Shown one piece after another: positions 9,160-18,626 of a DNA stretch of 64,000 nucleotides (positions are counted from its first letter, which is position 1; each line of letters opens with the position of its first letter). Source of the stretch: Aquimarina spinulae (GTDB lineage Bacteria; Bacteroidota; Bacteroidia; Flavobacteriales; Flavobacteriaceae); the NCBI RefSeq assembly GCF_943373825.1, contig NZ_CALSBP010000002.1:3089501-3153500 (forward strand). Reading direction: 5' to 3'. Position numbers and translations under genes: made by a program. The notes below the pieces were generated by a model that made no database searches, was not told the DNA's origin, and saw only the letters and a list, made by a program, of their open reading frames with translations.

Positions 9160-10092
9160 ATGAAAAGAATATTGATTTTTGTAATAATCTGTATGATGAA
9201 TAAAAGTATGGCTCAGAATAAGGAAAATATAGTTGGTTTATACGCATTAGGCTCTCATTCTCCAGAAGGGGGAAGTCATCTATTCGTTTTAGAAAATGGC
9301 AAATTTGTGATTACTTACTTTGGAGGAGTACAGGTAGGTAGTTGGCGTATAGATAGAGATCATACTTTTTTGTTTACTCCAAATACAAAAAAAAATGAAT
9401 TCGAACTTTATGGGAGATATAATAAAAAGATAAAAGACAGTTTAAAAATCTCTTTTATGGGATTTGAAGAATCACGAAGTTTTGTGAGTTTAAAAAAATC
9501 AAAAGATGATCACTATATTATGAAACAGGTATTTAATGATGACGCTAACTGTTTTGGTTATCCTTATGTAGAAACTTTTAAAAAGAATTCAGATGTGATT
9601 TCTTTTATGGCCATAAATGAAGGAATGAATACAGCAGTAATTGATTTTAATATAAAAGGATCTAATGATTTTATAGCTTGTTTTTTTACTAGAGAAAATG
9701 AGGCATATCCTTTTTATGTTATGTTAAAAGACAACAAACTATATATAGATGAAAACGAATATTCAGAAAAACGCCCTTTGCCAACAGAAGGAGAAGATAT
9801 AGAATTTATTAGAGCAATAGCCAATAAGAATACTTCTGAAACTGTACTCCTTTATAACCCTTCATATAACCACTTTAAAGAGGATATTAATGCAAACCAT
9901 ATTTTTGATAAAGAAAAACAAGCATATATTGATCTAGAATTTTATAAAGAAGGAAATGAAAATAGAATAGATGATGAAGCATTTTTTGATATGTCCATCA
10001 TCTATAAATATGAATTGTGTACAGGTACCTTTGCCAGATCAGTTGATTATAAAATTGAAGATAAACCTATTTTTCAGGTTAATTGTAAATAA
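9160..10092 (+). CDS. Secreted protein of unknown function
   Basis: A 310-residue protein with a signal peptide ending near SMAQ. The mature N-terminus (IVGLYALGSH, FVLENGKFVITYFGG, GSWRIDRD) looks like a beta-barrel or lipocalin-like fold with repeated strand pairs. No catalytic motif and no sorting domain seen. It is alone between a terminator and the alpha-2-macroglobulin gene. I do not recognise the family. Confidence 0.8.
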   Translation: MKRILIFVIICMMNKSMAQNKENIVGLYALGSHSPEGGSHLFVLENGKFVITYFGGVQVGSWRIDRDHTFLFTPNTKKNEFELYGRYNKKIKDSLKISFMGFEESRSFVSLKKSKDDHYIMKQVFNDDANCFGYPYVETFKKNSDVISFMAINEGMNTAVIDFNIKGSNDFIACFFTRENEAYPFYVMLKDNKLYIDENEYSEKRPLPTEGEDIEFIRAIANKNTSETVLLYNPSYNHFKEDINANHIFDKEKQAYIDLEFYKEGNENRIDDEAFFDMSIIYKYELCTGTFARSVDYKIEDKPIFQVNCK

Positions 10093-10242
10093 ATGAATGT
10101 AGAAACGTTGGATGAGGATCAAAAAAATAGACTAAAAAACAGATTAAATAATAGAATTGAAATTTACAATACTAAGCAGGTTAAGATAGTGTAGAATACA
10201 GTTAAATAATTACTACCTTTAATCCGCTAAACATCGACTACT

Positions 10243-13200
10243 ATGAAATTATCGCGAATTCTCTATCTGTTACTTTTTGTAACACTTGTATTTTCTTGTA
10301 AGAAAAAAGATGATCAATCTATAGCTGAGGCAAATGCTTCAGAATTAAATAAGTATCAAGAATATATCTCAGATGTATCTTCAGGGGTAATTTCGGTTTT
10401 GGATAATGTATATGTTGTATTACAAACACCAGTAGAAGGTTGGGATGATAATCAAGAACTACCAAAAGATATACTTACTGTATCACCAAAAGTAAAAGGT
10501 AAAATTATTGCCGTAAATAATCGAACTATTTCTTTTCAACCAGAAGAAGGGTTTGATGAGGACACAGCTTACACTTTTACGCTAGATTTAGAAGAATTAG
10601 TTAAAGATTTTAAAGACGATCTTGATGAAGAATTTGTCTTTACAGTGAAAACGTTAAAACAACAGTTTTCTATTATTACAGATAACCTTCAGTCCTATAG
10701 TAAAGATTGGCAATATATAGATGGAACGATAACATCTAGTGATCAAATGAAATTTGATGTTGCCAAGCAACTTATTACTGCTTCGCAAAAAGGAAAGAAA
10801 GTAGCTGTAAAATTTAGTGAGTCAATCGATAAAAGCCGTCAGTTTAGTTTTAGAATAGATAGTATTCAACGGTTTGAAGAAGATTCAGAAGTTACTATTA
10901 AATGGTCTGGTAAATCTTTCGATATAGACACAGAAGGAGAAGACGTATTATCCATTCCCGGGAAGAATAATTTTTCTATAATTAGTGTTTCGGTTGCCAA
11001 TGTGGATAACCAATATGTCGAAATCAATTTCTCTGATCCACTTAGGAAAAATCAAAACTTTAATGGTCTGGTTACTATTTCTGGAGCCAAAAATTTAAAA
11101 TATACTGTACAGGGCAATGTCCTTAAGGTATATCCAAAACAAGAACTTAAAGGAACATTAGAGGTAACCGTTTTTGAAGGGATTAAAAGTACAGATAACT
11201 ATAAATTAAAGAATACATATACCGAAAAAGTATCTTTTCAACAACCAAATCCAGAGATTCGCTTACTGCAAAGCGGAGTGATTTTACCCACTTCAGATAA
11301 TCTGAAATTTAATTTTGAAGCGATCAACCTTCGTGCTGTCGAAGTACAGGTAGTTAAAGTCTTTGAAAATAACGTCCTTCAGTTTTTACAAAACAATAAC
11401 CTTAACGGCTCTGGTGATTTAAGAAGTGTAGCAAGACCAATTGCCAAAAAACTAATTAACCTTCAGGAAAATCCATCTTTAAATCTTAGTAAATGGAATG
11501 CTTTTGCAATTGATTTAAAAAAGCTGATTACACCTGATCCTGGAGCAATCTATAGAGTAGAACTAAATTATCGAAAAACCTATTCGCTGTACAAATGTGA
11601 TGGTGTGGCTGCAGATGATACTCCGATTAATGAATTAACAGATAATTATGACGAAGAAGAGGAATCTAGTTTTTGGGATAGCTCTCAATATTACTATGAT
11701 GATTATTACGATTACAATTGGGAAGAAAGAGAGAACCCATGTAGCACTTCTTACTTTAGAGATAAAAAGATCAGTGCAAATGTATTAGCTTCTAATCTGG
11801 GAGTAGTCGTTAAAAAAGGGCTTAACAATGCATATATGGTTACGGTTAATGATATTATTACCACCAGCCCTGTATCAAATGCAAAAGTAACTTTTTACAA
11901 TTATCAGCAGCAAGAGATGGGAGTGGCGACTACCGATGCAGAGGGAATAACTGGTTTTGATGCAGATCGCCCGGCATATTTTGCCATTGCCCAATCCGGA
12001 AAACAACAAACCTATGTGAAATTAAATGATGGGAACGCATTATCGGTAAGCAAATTTGATGTTTCTGGAGTGAGATTACAAAAAGGAATCAAAGGATATA
12101 TTTACGGAGAACGCGGTGTTTGGCGTCCTGGAGACACCTTATTTTTATCTTTTATACTTAATGATAATGCAAATAAATTACCCAAAGGACACCCGGTAAA
12201 ATTTGAATTACGTGACCCATATGGTAAAGTGACTTACCAGGAAACAAAGACTAACGGTACCAACAATTTCTACAAATTTGTTGTACATACTTCTGATGAA
12301 GCGCCTACCGGTAATTGGCAAGCCAAAGTTAATGTTGGGGGAGCTAATTTTAGCAAAACACTTAAAATTGAAACCATAAAACCTAATCGTCTTAAAATCA
12401 AAACGACTTTTGACGATGAAGTTTTGGGAGTTAATAAGAATATACAAGGTAATCTAGAAGTATTATGGTTACATGGTGCAATAGCAAAAAACCTGAAAAC
12501 AGATATCAATGTTCGATTCAATCCAAAAACAACCCGTTTTAAAACCTTCCCGGGATATGTTTTTGATGATCCAACCCGTAGGTTTGGAACCGAGGAACAA
12601 GAAGTATTTCAAGGGCAAATTTCTAACGAAGGAAAAGCGAGTTTTAACCTTAGACCAAAACTAGAAAATAAAGCTGCCGGAATGCTAAAAGCTTCTTTTA
12701 TTACGAAGGTATATGAAAATGGAGGAGATTTTAGCACCGATGTGATTAGTAAAGAATTTTCTCCATATAGTACCTATATTGGAGTAAATGTTCCTAAAGG
12801 TGATAAAGCACGAGGAATGTTGTTAACCGATACAAAACATAATTTTGAAGTTGTCTCTGTAGATGACAAAGGAAATCCTAAATCGGTCAAAGACCTTGAA
12901 GTCTTTATCTATAAAGTCGATTGGAGATGGTGGTGGGATACATCAGAAGATAATCTGTCTTCTTATAATAGAGGATCATATCATAACGAAGTATTTAAGA
13001 CCAAAGTAACAACGGGTAGTAATGGTAAAGCAAACTTCAATTTTGAATTAAAATACCCAGAGTGGGGAAGATACCTGGTAAGAGTAGTAGATCCAAATGG
13101 AGGGCATGCTACCGGAAAAATAATGTATATCGATTGGCCAGGTTGGGCTGGGAAATCACGTAAAAATGATCCTTCGGCGGCAACAATGTTGTTATTCTCT

Positions 13201-15768
13201 ACAGATAAAAACACCTATACTGTTGGAGAAAAAGCTATTGTAACCTTTCCGTCTAGTGAAGGAGGAAGAGCATTAGTAACAGTAGAAAACGGTACCGAAG
13301 TACTATCTTCACAATGGATAACTCCGCAAAAAGGAGAAACGAAGTTCGAATTACCCATCGAAGAATTATACACTCCCAATGTGTATATTCATATTACATT
13401 ATTACAACCACATGCAGATACAGCAAACGATTTACCGATACGTTTGTACGGGATCGTTCCAATTTCTGTTGAAGACCCAAATACTAAGGTGCAACCTAAG
13501 TTAACAATGCCAGATGTATTGCGACCAGAAGAAACAATCACACTGAAAGTTGGGGAAAATAATGGTAAACCTATGACCTATTCTATTGCTATTGTAGATG
13601 AAGGATTGTTAGATTTAACACGATTTAAAACACCAAATCCCTGGAATAGTTTTTACGCACGTGAAGCACTTGGAGTAAAGACCTGGGATGTATACGATGA
13701 TGTAATTGGAGCCTATGGCGGAAGCATTAATCAGGTATTTAGTATTGGTGGTGATGCAGAAGCAGGGGGTAGTAAATCAAAAAAAGCGAACCGATTTAAA
13801 CCTATGGTTGTCTTTGAAGGACCATTTGAACTTAAAAAAGGGGAGACACGTGCACATAAAATTAAAATTCCGAAATATGTAGGATCTGTACGTACAATGA
13901 TTGTGGCATCAGATGCAGAAAAGGCAGCCTATGGTAGTGCAGATAAGACAACGCCAGTACGTAAACCTTTAATGGTTCTTACTTCAATTCCTCGTAAAAT
14001 TACTCCGGGAGAAAAGGTAACCATACCAGTTACCGTTTTTGCGATGGAAAATAAAGTGAAAAACGTAACTGTTACTTTAAAACCTAACAAAGGATTTACA
14101 GTAATTGGTGAGGCACAACAAAAGCTATCGTTTCCTCAACCTGATGAGAAAATGGCCTATTTTGATATCGAAGTGTTAGAAGGAGCTTCTCTTACAGATA
14201 TCGAAGTAGTGGCCAGTGGTGGTGGAGAAAAAGCATCATACAAGGTTCCTATTAATATAGTGAACCCAAATCCAATGACAACAGAAGTTACTTCGATTGT
14301 TCTAGAACCCAATAGTGAACAGGAAGTAGACTTTGCAGCATTTGGAATTGATGGAAGTAATAGCGCAACGATTGAGTTTTCATCATTACCACCGATGAAT
14401 TTTGAAAGTAGATTGAGCTACCTGATTCGTTATCCACATGGTTGTGTTGAACAAACAACTTCGGCCGCATTCCCACAATTGTATCTTGGCGAAGTCTTCA
14501 ATTTATCATCTGATAAAAAGCAGAAAATACAGAAAAATATAGAAGCTGCAATGTATAGACTAAAACGTTTTATACAACCTAATGGAGGAATGTCATATTG
14601 GCCAGGATACAGTAACCCAAATGATTGGGGGACTACCTATGCGGGTCATTTCTTGCTTGAAGCAAACAAACAAGGGTATGTATTACCCATAGGTTTTAAA
14701 AGTAGCTGGATTAATTATCAACAACAACAGGCTAAACGATGGAGAAGTGGCAATAATGACCTGGCGCAAGCCTATCGATTATATACATTAGCACTTGCAG
14801 GTAGTCCTGATCTATCCTCGATGAACAGATTAAGAGAGACTTCGGGATTATCTAATGATGCCAAATTGAGATTAGCAGCAGCATATGGGTTAATTACTCA
14901 GACAAAAGCAGCAAACCAATTGCTTAATTCGGCAAATATTGATTTTCAACCAAGAAATAATAATCATTATACCTATGGATCTACTAGTCGAAATCGGGCA
15001 ATGGCACTAGAAACACTTGTAGCTTTAGACCAAAAAGCGAAAGCACAGAAAGTAGCAGTAGATCTGGCAAAAGAATTATCTTCCAAAAATTGGATGAGTA
15101 CGCAAACTACATCCTACGCATTAATGGCAATGGCAAAATACGCAGCCTATGTAGGTGGGAAAGGAGTAAACATAAACTATATTCTTAACGGAAAATCAAC
15201 AAATGCCAATACAGATAAAACATTGGCAACTTCTGGTGATGTATCTATTTTAAAAGACAATAAACTGGTGCTTAAAAACAATAAGGATAACACCATTTTT
15301 GTACAAATTGCAACAAGTGGAATTCTACCTGTTGGTCAGGAAAAAGTAATTCAAAACAAGTTTAAGGCAATTGTAGATTATAAGACCAAGGATGGTAATA
15401 TAATTAACCCGATTCTATTAACCCAAGGAACAGATTTTGTGGCAGAAGTAACGATTACTAATGCTACAGGTTCTAAAGTAAAAGATGTTGCATTGACCGA
15501 AATTTTCCCTTCAGGGTGGGAAGTAGTCAATACACGATTTACAGATTTTGGATCGTTTAAAGCTAATGCTGTTACTCATACTGATATTCGTGATGATAGA
15601 GTGAATTTCTATTTTGACCTAAAACCAAATGAAAGTAAAACGATGACCATTTTATTAAATGCATCCTATCTAGGTAAATACTATCTGCCAGGTATCCAAT
15701 GCGAAGCCATGTATGATAATGATTATTTAGTAAGAAGTAAAGGAAAATGGGTCGAAGTAGTGAAGTAG
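10243..15768 (+). CDS. Alpha-2-macroglobulin family lipoprotein with intact thioester
   Basis: 1841 residues with an SPII signal (LVFSCKKK). It has Ig-like macroglobulin domains, a bait region, the A2M domain (VFEGPFELKKGETRAHKI, DEGLLDLTRF) and a thioester motif HGCVEQ with Cys1401 and Gln1404, so it should trap attacking proteases covalently. The helical complement-like toroid follows, then a C-terminal conserved-repeat beta domain. Bacterial A2Ms (YfhM type) are periplasmic protease inhibitors and usually stand next to PBP1C; here pbpC follows 2.8 kb downstream on the same strand, with four genes between. Possible -7 box TACCTTTA at 10214-10221. Confidence 0.93.
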   Translation: MKLSRILYLLLFVTLVFSCKKKDDQSIAEANASELNKYQEYISDVSSGVISVLDNVYVVLQTPVEGWDDNQELPKDILTVSPKVKGKIIAVNNRTISFQPEEGFDEDTAYTFTLDLEELVKDFKDDLDEEFVFTVKTLKQQFSIITDNLQSYSKDWQYIDGTITSSDQMKFDVAKQLITASQKGKKVAVKFSESIDKSRQFSFRIDSIQRFEEDSEVTIKWSGKSFDIDTEGEDVLSIPGKNNFSIISVSVANVDNQYVEINFSDPLRKNQNFNGLVTISGAKNLKYTVQGNVLKVYPKQELKGTLEVTVFEGIKSTDNYKLKNTYTEKVSFQQPNPEIRLLQSGVILPTSDNLKFNFEAINLRAVEVQVVKVFENNVLQFLQNNNLNGSGDLRSVARPIAKKLINLQENPSLNLSKWNAFAIDLKKLITPDPGAIYRVELNYRKTYSLYKCDGVAADDTPINELTDNYDEEEESSFWDSSQYYYDDYYDYNWEERENPCSTSYFRDKKISANVLASNLGVVVKKGLNNAYMVTVNDIITTSPVSNAKVTFYNYQQQEMGVATTDAEGITGFDADRPAYFAIAQSGKQQTYVKLNDGNALSVSKFDVSGVRLQKGIKGYIYGERGVWRPGDTLFLSFILNDNANKLPKGHPVKFELRDPYGKVTYQETKTNGTNNFYKFVVHTSDEAPTGNWQAKVNVGGANFSKTLKIETIKPNRLKIKTTFDDEVLGVNKNIQGNLEVLWLHGAIAKNLKTDINVRFNPKTTRFKTFPGYVFDDPTRRFGTEEQEVFQGQISNEGKASFNLRPKLENKAAGMLKASFITKVYENGGDFSTDVISKEFSPYSTYIGVNVPKGDKARGMLLTDTKHNFEVVSVDDKGNPKSVKDLEVFIYKVDWRWWWDTSEDNLSSYNRGSYHNEVFKTKVTTGSNGKANFNFELKYPEWGRYLVRVVDPNGGHATGKIMYIDWPGWAGKSRKNDPSAATMLLFSTDKNTYTVGEKAIVTFPSSEGGRALVTVENGTEVLSSQWITPQKGETKFELPIEELYTPNVYIHITLLQPHADTANDLPIRLYGIVPISVEDPNTKVQPKLTMPDVLRPEETITLKVGENNGKPMTYSIAIVDEGLLDLTRFKTPNPWNSFYAREALGVKTWDVYDDVIGAYGGSINQVFSIGGDAEAGGSKSKKANRFKPMVVFEGPFELKKGETRAHKIKIPKYVGSVRTMIVASDAEKAAYGSADKTTPVRKPLMVLTSIPRKITPGEKVTIPVTVFAMENKVKNVTVTLKPNKGFTVIGEAQQKLSFPQPDEKMAYFDIEVLEGASLTDIEVVASGGGEKASYKVPINIVNPNPMTTEVTSIVLEPNSEQEVDFAAFGIDGSNSATIEFSSLPPMNFESRLSYLIRYPHGCVEQTTSAAFPQLYLGEVFNLSSDKKQKIQKNIEAAMYRLKRFIQPNGGMSYWPGYSNPNDWGTTYAGHFLLEANKQGYVLPIGFKSSWINYQQQQAKRWRSGNNDLAQAYRLYTLALAGSPDLSSMNRLRETSGLSNDAKLRLAAAYGLITQTKAANQLLNSANIDFQPRNNNHYTYGSTSRNRAMALETLVALDQKAKAQKVAVDLAKELSSKNWMSTQTTSYALMAMAKYAAYVGGKGVNINYILNGKSTNANTDKTLATSGDVSILKDNKLVLKNNKDNTIFVQIATSGILPVGQEKVIQNKFKAIVDYKTKDGNIINPILLTQGTDFVAEVTITNATGSKVKDVALTEIFPSGWEVVNTRFTDFGSFKANAVTHTDIRDDRVNFYFDLKPNESKTMTILLNASYLGKYYLPGIQCEAMYDNDYLVRSKGKWVEVVK

Positions 15769-15827
15769 ATTAATTGATTTGGTTACAGAATGATCTCTTT
15801 AATCCGAATTAAAATAGTACAAATATT

Positions 15828-16340
15828 ATGAAAAAACACCTGCTTAAATACATAGCTCTCTTTGTCATAGGATTATATTCTTCTCAAGTCATTGCATGTG
15901 ATTGCGATTGTGAAGGAGATTGCTCATTTTCCTCAGTTTCGACAGGAGGGTTTGTTGCTCTGGTAAAAGTAATTGAGTATTCTGAATTTTTGGAGTTTGA
16001 AGATGATGGAAAATTGAAGAAAATGCCTTTGGCGATGAAAGTAGAAGTTATTAAAAAATATAAAGGTGAAGATACCCGTAAAATCATACAAATTTGGGGA
16101 GATAACGGAATGCTATGTCGGCCATATACCGATTATTTTAAAATTGGAAACCATTATTTAATTGCCCCAAACAAAATCTGGAAGGATTCTGAAAATGGAA
16201 AAGTAGATGATTATGATTTCTTTGCATGTGAGACTGGTTTTTTGGATGTTGATCTTAAAAAAAAGATGGTCTATGGAGCATATTCCAAAAGCATAAATAA
16301 AATTTCATTAGATAAAATAGAAACCACTTTAAGTAAGTAA
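15828..16340 (+). CDS. Secreted TIMP/netrin-like (NTR) protein
   Basis: 170 residues, signal peptide ending at VIACDCDC. The mature chain begins with a Cys cluster, as in tissue-inhibitor-of-metalloprotease/NTR folds, and carries KKYKGEDTRKIIQIWGD...CRPYTDYFKIGNHYL, which resembles the beta-barrel of that family. Role unknown; it could be a second inhibitor next to the A2M protein. Family call from the pattern only. Confidence 0.7.
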   Translation: MKKHLLKYIALFVIGLYSSQVIACDCDCEGDCSFSSVSTGGFVALVKVIEYSEFLEFEDDGKLKKMPLAMKVEVIKKYKGEDTRKIIQIWGDNGMLCRPYTDYFKIGNHYLIAPNKIWKDSENGKVDDYDFFACETGFLDVDLKKKMVYGAYSKSINKISLDKIETTLSK

Positions 16341-16369
16341 AAATTGTTCCCGCAATAGTTGATAAAATA

Positions 16370-16663
16370 ATGATTTTAGAGCAAGCAATTTTATATATAA
16401 AACCTGGAGAATCAGAAGCTTTTGAGAAAGCTTTTAAAGAAGCTCAAAAAATCATTTCTACTATGAAAGGATATATTAGGCATGATGTATTGAAATGCAT
16501 AGAAGAAGATGATAAATATATATTGTTGGTAGAGTGGAAAACGATTGAGGATCATGAAACAGGTTTCAGAACATCTGAAGAGTACCAACAATGGAAAAAA
16601 TTATTACATCATTTTTATGACCCTTTTCCTGTAGTGCAACATTATGAATCTATATTGTCCTGA
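16370..16663 (+). CDS. Antibiotic biosynthesis monooxygenase (ABM) family protein
   Basis: 97 residues forming a single ferredoxin-like dimeric alpha/beta-barrel domain: AILYIKPGESEAFEKAFKEAQ, the GYIRHDVLKC strand, LLVEWKTIEDHETGFRTSEEYQQWKKLLHHFYDP. Typical of small cytosolic ABM proteins, whose substrates are often unknown (quinone or flavin chemistry, or reactive species). The start lies 30 nt after the preceding gene. Confidence 0.85.
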   Translation: MILEQAILYIKPGESEAFEKAFKEAQKIISTMKGYIRHDVLKCIEEDDKYILLVEWKTIEDHETGFRTSEEYQQWKKLLHHFYDPFPVVQHYESILS

Positions 16664-16744
16664 TATAGCAAAGCGGTTATTTTAACTTAACCATAAAACA
16701 ACATATTGTTTTTTTTATTACCATTGTCGAAAAGTCGAAAATAT

Positions 16745-17515
16745 ATGAATACTAAGTTTTATAAGCTCTTATTAGGCCTTTTTGGTTTGATAAGTATTTA
16801 TTCCTGTAAGCAACAATCGGTTTCTGTAAATAAGATCTCAGCAATTCAACAAAAAATTGATTCCACAATTGTCACAGATAAAGCTATAGATTCATTTATT
16901 GCACCTTTCCGAGATCATTTAAATAAAACTTTGGATGCTACACTGTGTATTGCTGCAGTAGATTTTACTAAACACGATAAAAAATTAGAAAGCAAATTAG
17001 GTAACCTTATAGCAGATATTTCTTTACATCAGGTAGAACCGATTTTTAAAAAGAGATATAATAAAGAAATTGATTTTGTATTATTAAATCATGGGGGTCT
17101 GCGGGCACCAATTCTTAAAGGGCCAGTAACTGCCAGAACAGCCTTTGAAGTGATGCCTTTTGAAAATGAATTGGTAGTAACAGAATTATCCTATAAAAAA
17201 GTACAGGAACTAGTTTCTTATTTGACCGAAAAACAACGAGCACACCCTGTTTCTAATTTACAACTCAGTATTGTAAAACAATCAAGAGAAGTACAAAAAT
17301 TAGTTATTAATGGAGAACCATTACAAAAAGGTAAAACCTATTTAGTACTTACTACAGATTATTTGCAACAAGGAGGAGATAGTATGAATTTCTTTAAAGA
17401 CCCTATACAATTATATAAAACAGATTATAAATTCAGAAATGCACTAATCGATTATTTTAAATCAATAGACACCTTAAAAGTACAACTCGATAAAAGAATG
17501 AGATATGCAGAATAG
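16745..17515 (+). CDS. 5'-nucleotidase C-terminal domain protein (lipoprotein)
   Basis: Corresponds to the substrate-binding C-terminal domain of UshA-type 5'-nucleotidases (NHGGLRAPILKGPVTARTAFEVMPFENELVV; LTTDYLQQGGDSMNFF). Start taken at 16745 because MNTKFYK leads straight into a lipoprotein signal (LISIYSCKQQ); the longer form to 16706 adds a non-signal tail. It overlaps the next gene, which supplies the catalytic half, by 11 nt. The usual single-chain enzyme is thus split into two co-translated exported proteins. Confidence 0.88.
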   Translation: MNTKFYKLLLGLFGLISIYSCKQQSVSVNKISAIQQKIDSTIVTDKAIDSFIAPFRDHLNKTLDATLCIAAVDFTKHDKKLESKLGNLIADISLHQVEPIFKKRYNKEIDFVLLNHGGLRAPILKGPVTARTAFEVMPFENELVVTELSYKKVQELVSYLTEKQRAHPVSNLQLSIVKQSREVQKLVINGEPLQKGKTYLVLTTDYLQQGGDSMNFFKDPIQLYKTDYKFRNALIDYFKSIDTLKVQLDKRMRYAE

Positions 17516-18422
17516 GAGAAGATTTATACAGCAAATAGCATCGGCAACAGCTTTAGCGAGTTTAGGAGGAGGAAGCTTAGTGTCCTGTGTTAAACCAAAA
17601 TCAAAAAAGATAACAGTGCTACATACCAACGATGTACATAGCCAGATTGACCCTCTACCAAATAATCATTATAAATACCCGGGATTAGGAGGATTTGCCA
17701 GAAGAGCATCGATTATAGAAAAAGTACGAAAAGAAAATCCGAATACTATTTTGTTAGATGCAGGGGATATCTTTCAGGGTACTCCATATTTTAATTATTA
17801 TGGTGGGGAAATTGAATTTAAACTAATGTCAAAACTAAACTATGACCTTGCTACTATTGGAAATCATGATTTTGATAACGGAATAAATGGATTATTGAAC
17901 CAATTGCCTAATGCAACTTTTGATTTTGTATCTGCCAACTATGATTTTAAAAATACGGTGCTAGATGGTTTAGTAAAACCATATAAAATATTAATTAGAG
18001 ATGGGATTAAAATTGGAGTCTTTGGTTTAGGAGTGGAACTGGAAGGTTTAGTGAATAAAAGTTTATATAAAGAAACGCAATATCTCGACCCTATTGAGAT
18101 TGCTCAAGATATCACCAGAATATTAAAAGAAGAGAAACAATGTGATCTTGTTATTTGTCTTTCTCATATTGGGTATGAGTATAAAAATGCTCAAGATAAA
18201 GTTTCTGATCTTCACCTAGCCAAAAAAACAAAAGATATCGACCTGGTTATAGGTGGTCATACACATACATTATTACCGAAACCAGTAATTGTAGATAATG
18301 TAATAGGAGAAAAAGTACTCATTAACCAATGTGGTAAAAGTGGGGTATATATGGGGCAAATTGATTTTTATTTTGACACCAACGGGAATAAAACAGCAGA
18401 AGGAAGATCAATAGAGGTTTAA
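17505..18422 (+). CDS. 5'-nucleotidase metallophosphoesterase half (Tat/lipoprotein signal)
   Basis: 305 residues with the dinuclear metallophosphoesterase motifs HTNDVHSQ, DAGDIFQG, GNHDFDNG, and a C-terminal GGHTHT. The N-terminus RRRFIQQ followed by a hydrophobic stretch and LVSC looks like a Tat signal with a lipobox, suggesting export in a folded, metal-loaded state. Pairs with the upstream C-terminal-domain protein. Probably releases phosphate and nucleosides from extracellular nucleotides. Confidence 0.9.
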   Translation: MQNRRRFIQQIASATALASLGGGSLVSCVKPKSKKITVLHTNDVHSQIDPLPNNHYKYPGLGGFARRASIIEKVRKENPNTILLDAGDIFQGTPYFNYYGGEIEFKLMSKLNYDLATIGNHDFDNGINGLLNQLPNATFDFVSANYDFKNTVLDGLVKPYKILIRDGIKIGVFGLGVELEGLVNKSLYKETQYLDPIEIAQDITRILKEEKQCDLVICLSHIGYEYKNAQDKVSDLHLAKKTKDIDLVIGGHTHTLLPKPVIVDNVIGEKVLINQCGKSGVYMGQIDFYFDTNGNKTAEGRSIEV

Positions 18423-18463
18423 AATACTTTTTTGAATAATATATATTCATCCATCATACACAT

Positions 18464-18626
18464 TGAACTCATCTTGACTTTTTGTTTTTAACCGAAAATG
18501 AAGTGAAATTTGACCAGATGAGATGCTTTTTGAAAGTCATAGCAGGGCCTACGGCTAAAAAAAATAACGAAATATGGGTGAAATTCAACCATTTTTTAGG
18601 AAATAGAAAAAGTCAAGATGAGTTCA
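18464..18626. mobile_element. MITE-like element with 20-bp perfect terminal inverted repeats
   Basis: The 20-bp sequence at 18464-18483 (begins TGAACTCATC) is exactly inverted at 18607-18626 (ends GATGAGTTCA), enclosing 123 bp without an ORF. The interior has a GC-richer hairpin-like part near 18539-18556 (AGCAGGGCCTACGGCT). The right arm contains the start codon and the first codons of pbpC. A TT on each flank is a possible 2-bp target duplication. No other copy is seen in this window, so the mobile origin is unproven; a structured leader RNA is the alternative. Confidence 0.5.

Noticed and set aside
10093..10194. 33-codon ORF starting directly after the stop of the 9160 gene
   Set aside because: Charged low-complexity sequence without a motif or own signals, and it lies in the leader of the A2M gene; no support beyond being open.
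10217..15806. CTTTAATCCG occurs before both the A2M gene (10217) and the TIMP-like gene (15797)
   Set aside because: Overlaps ordinary -7 type boxes and has only ten bases; fits two similar promoters rather than a special element.
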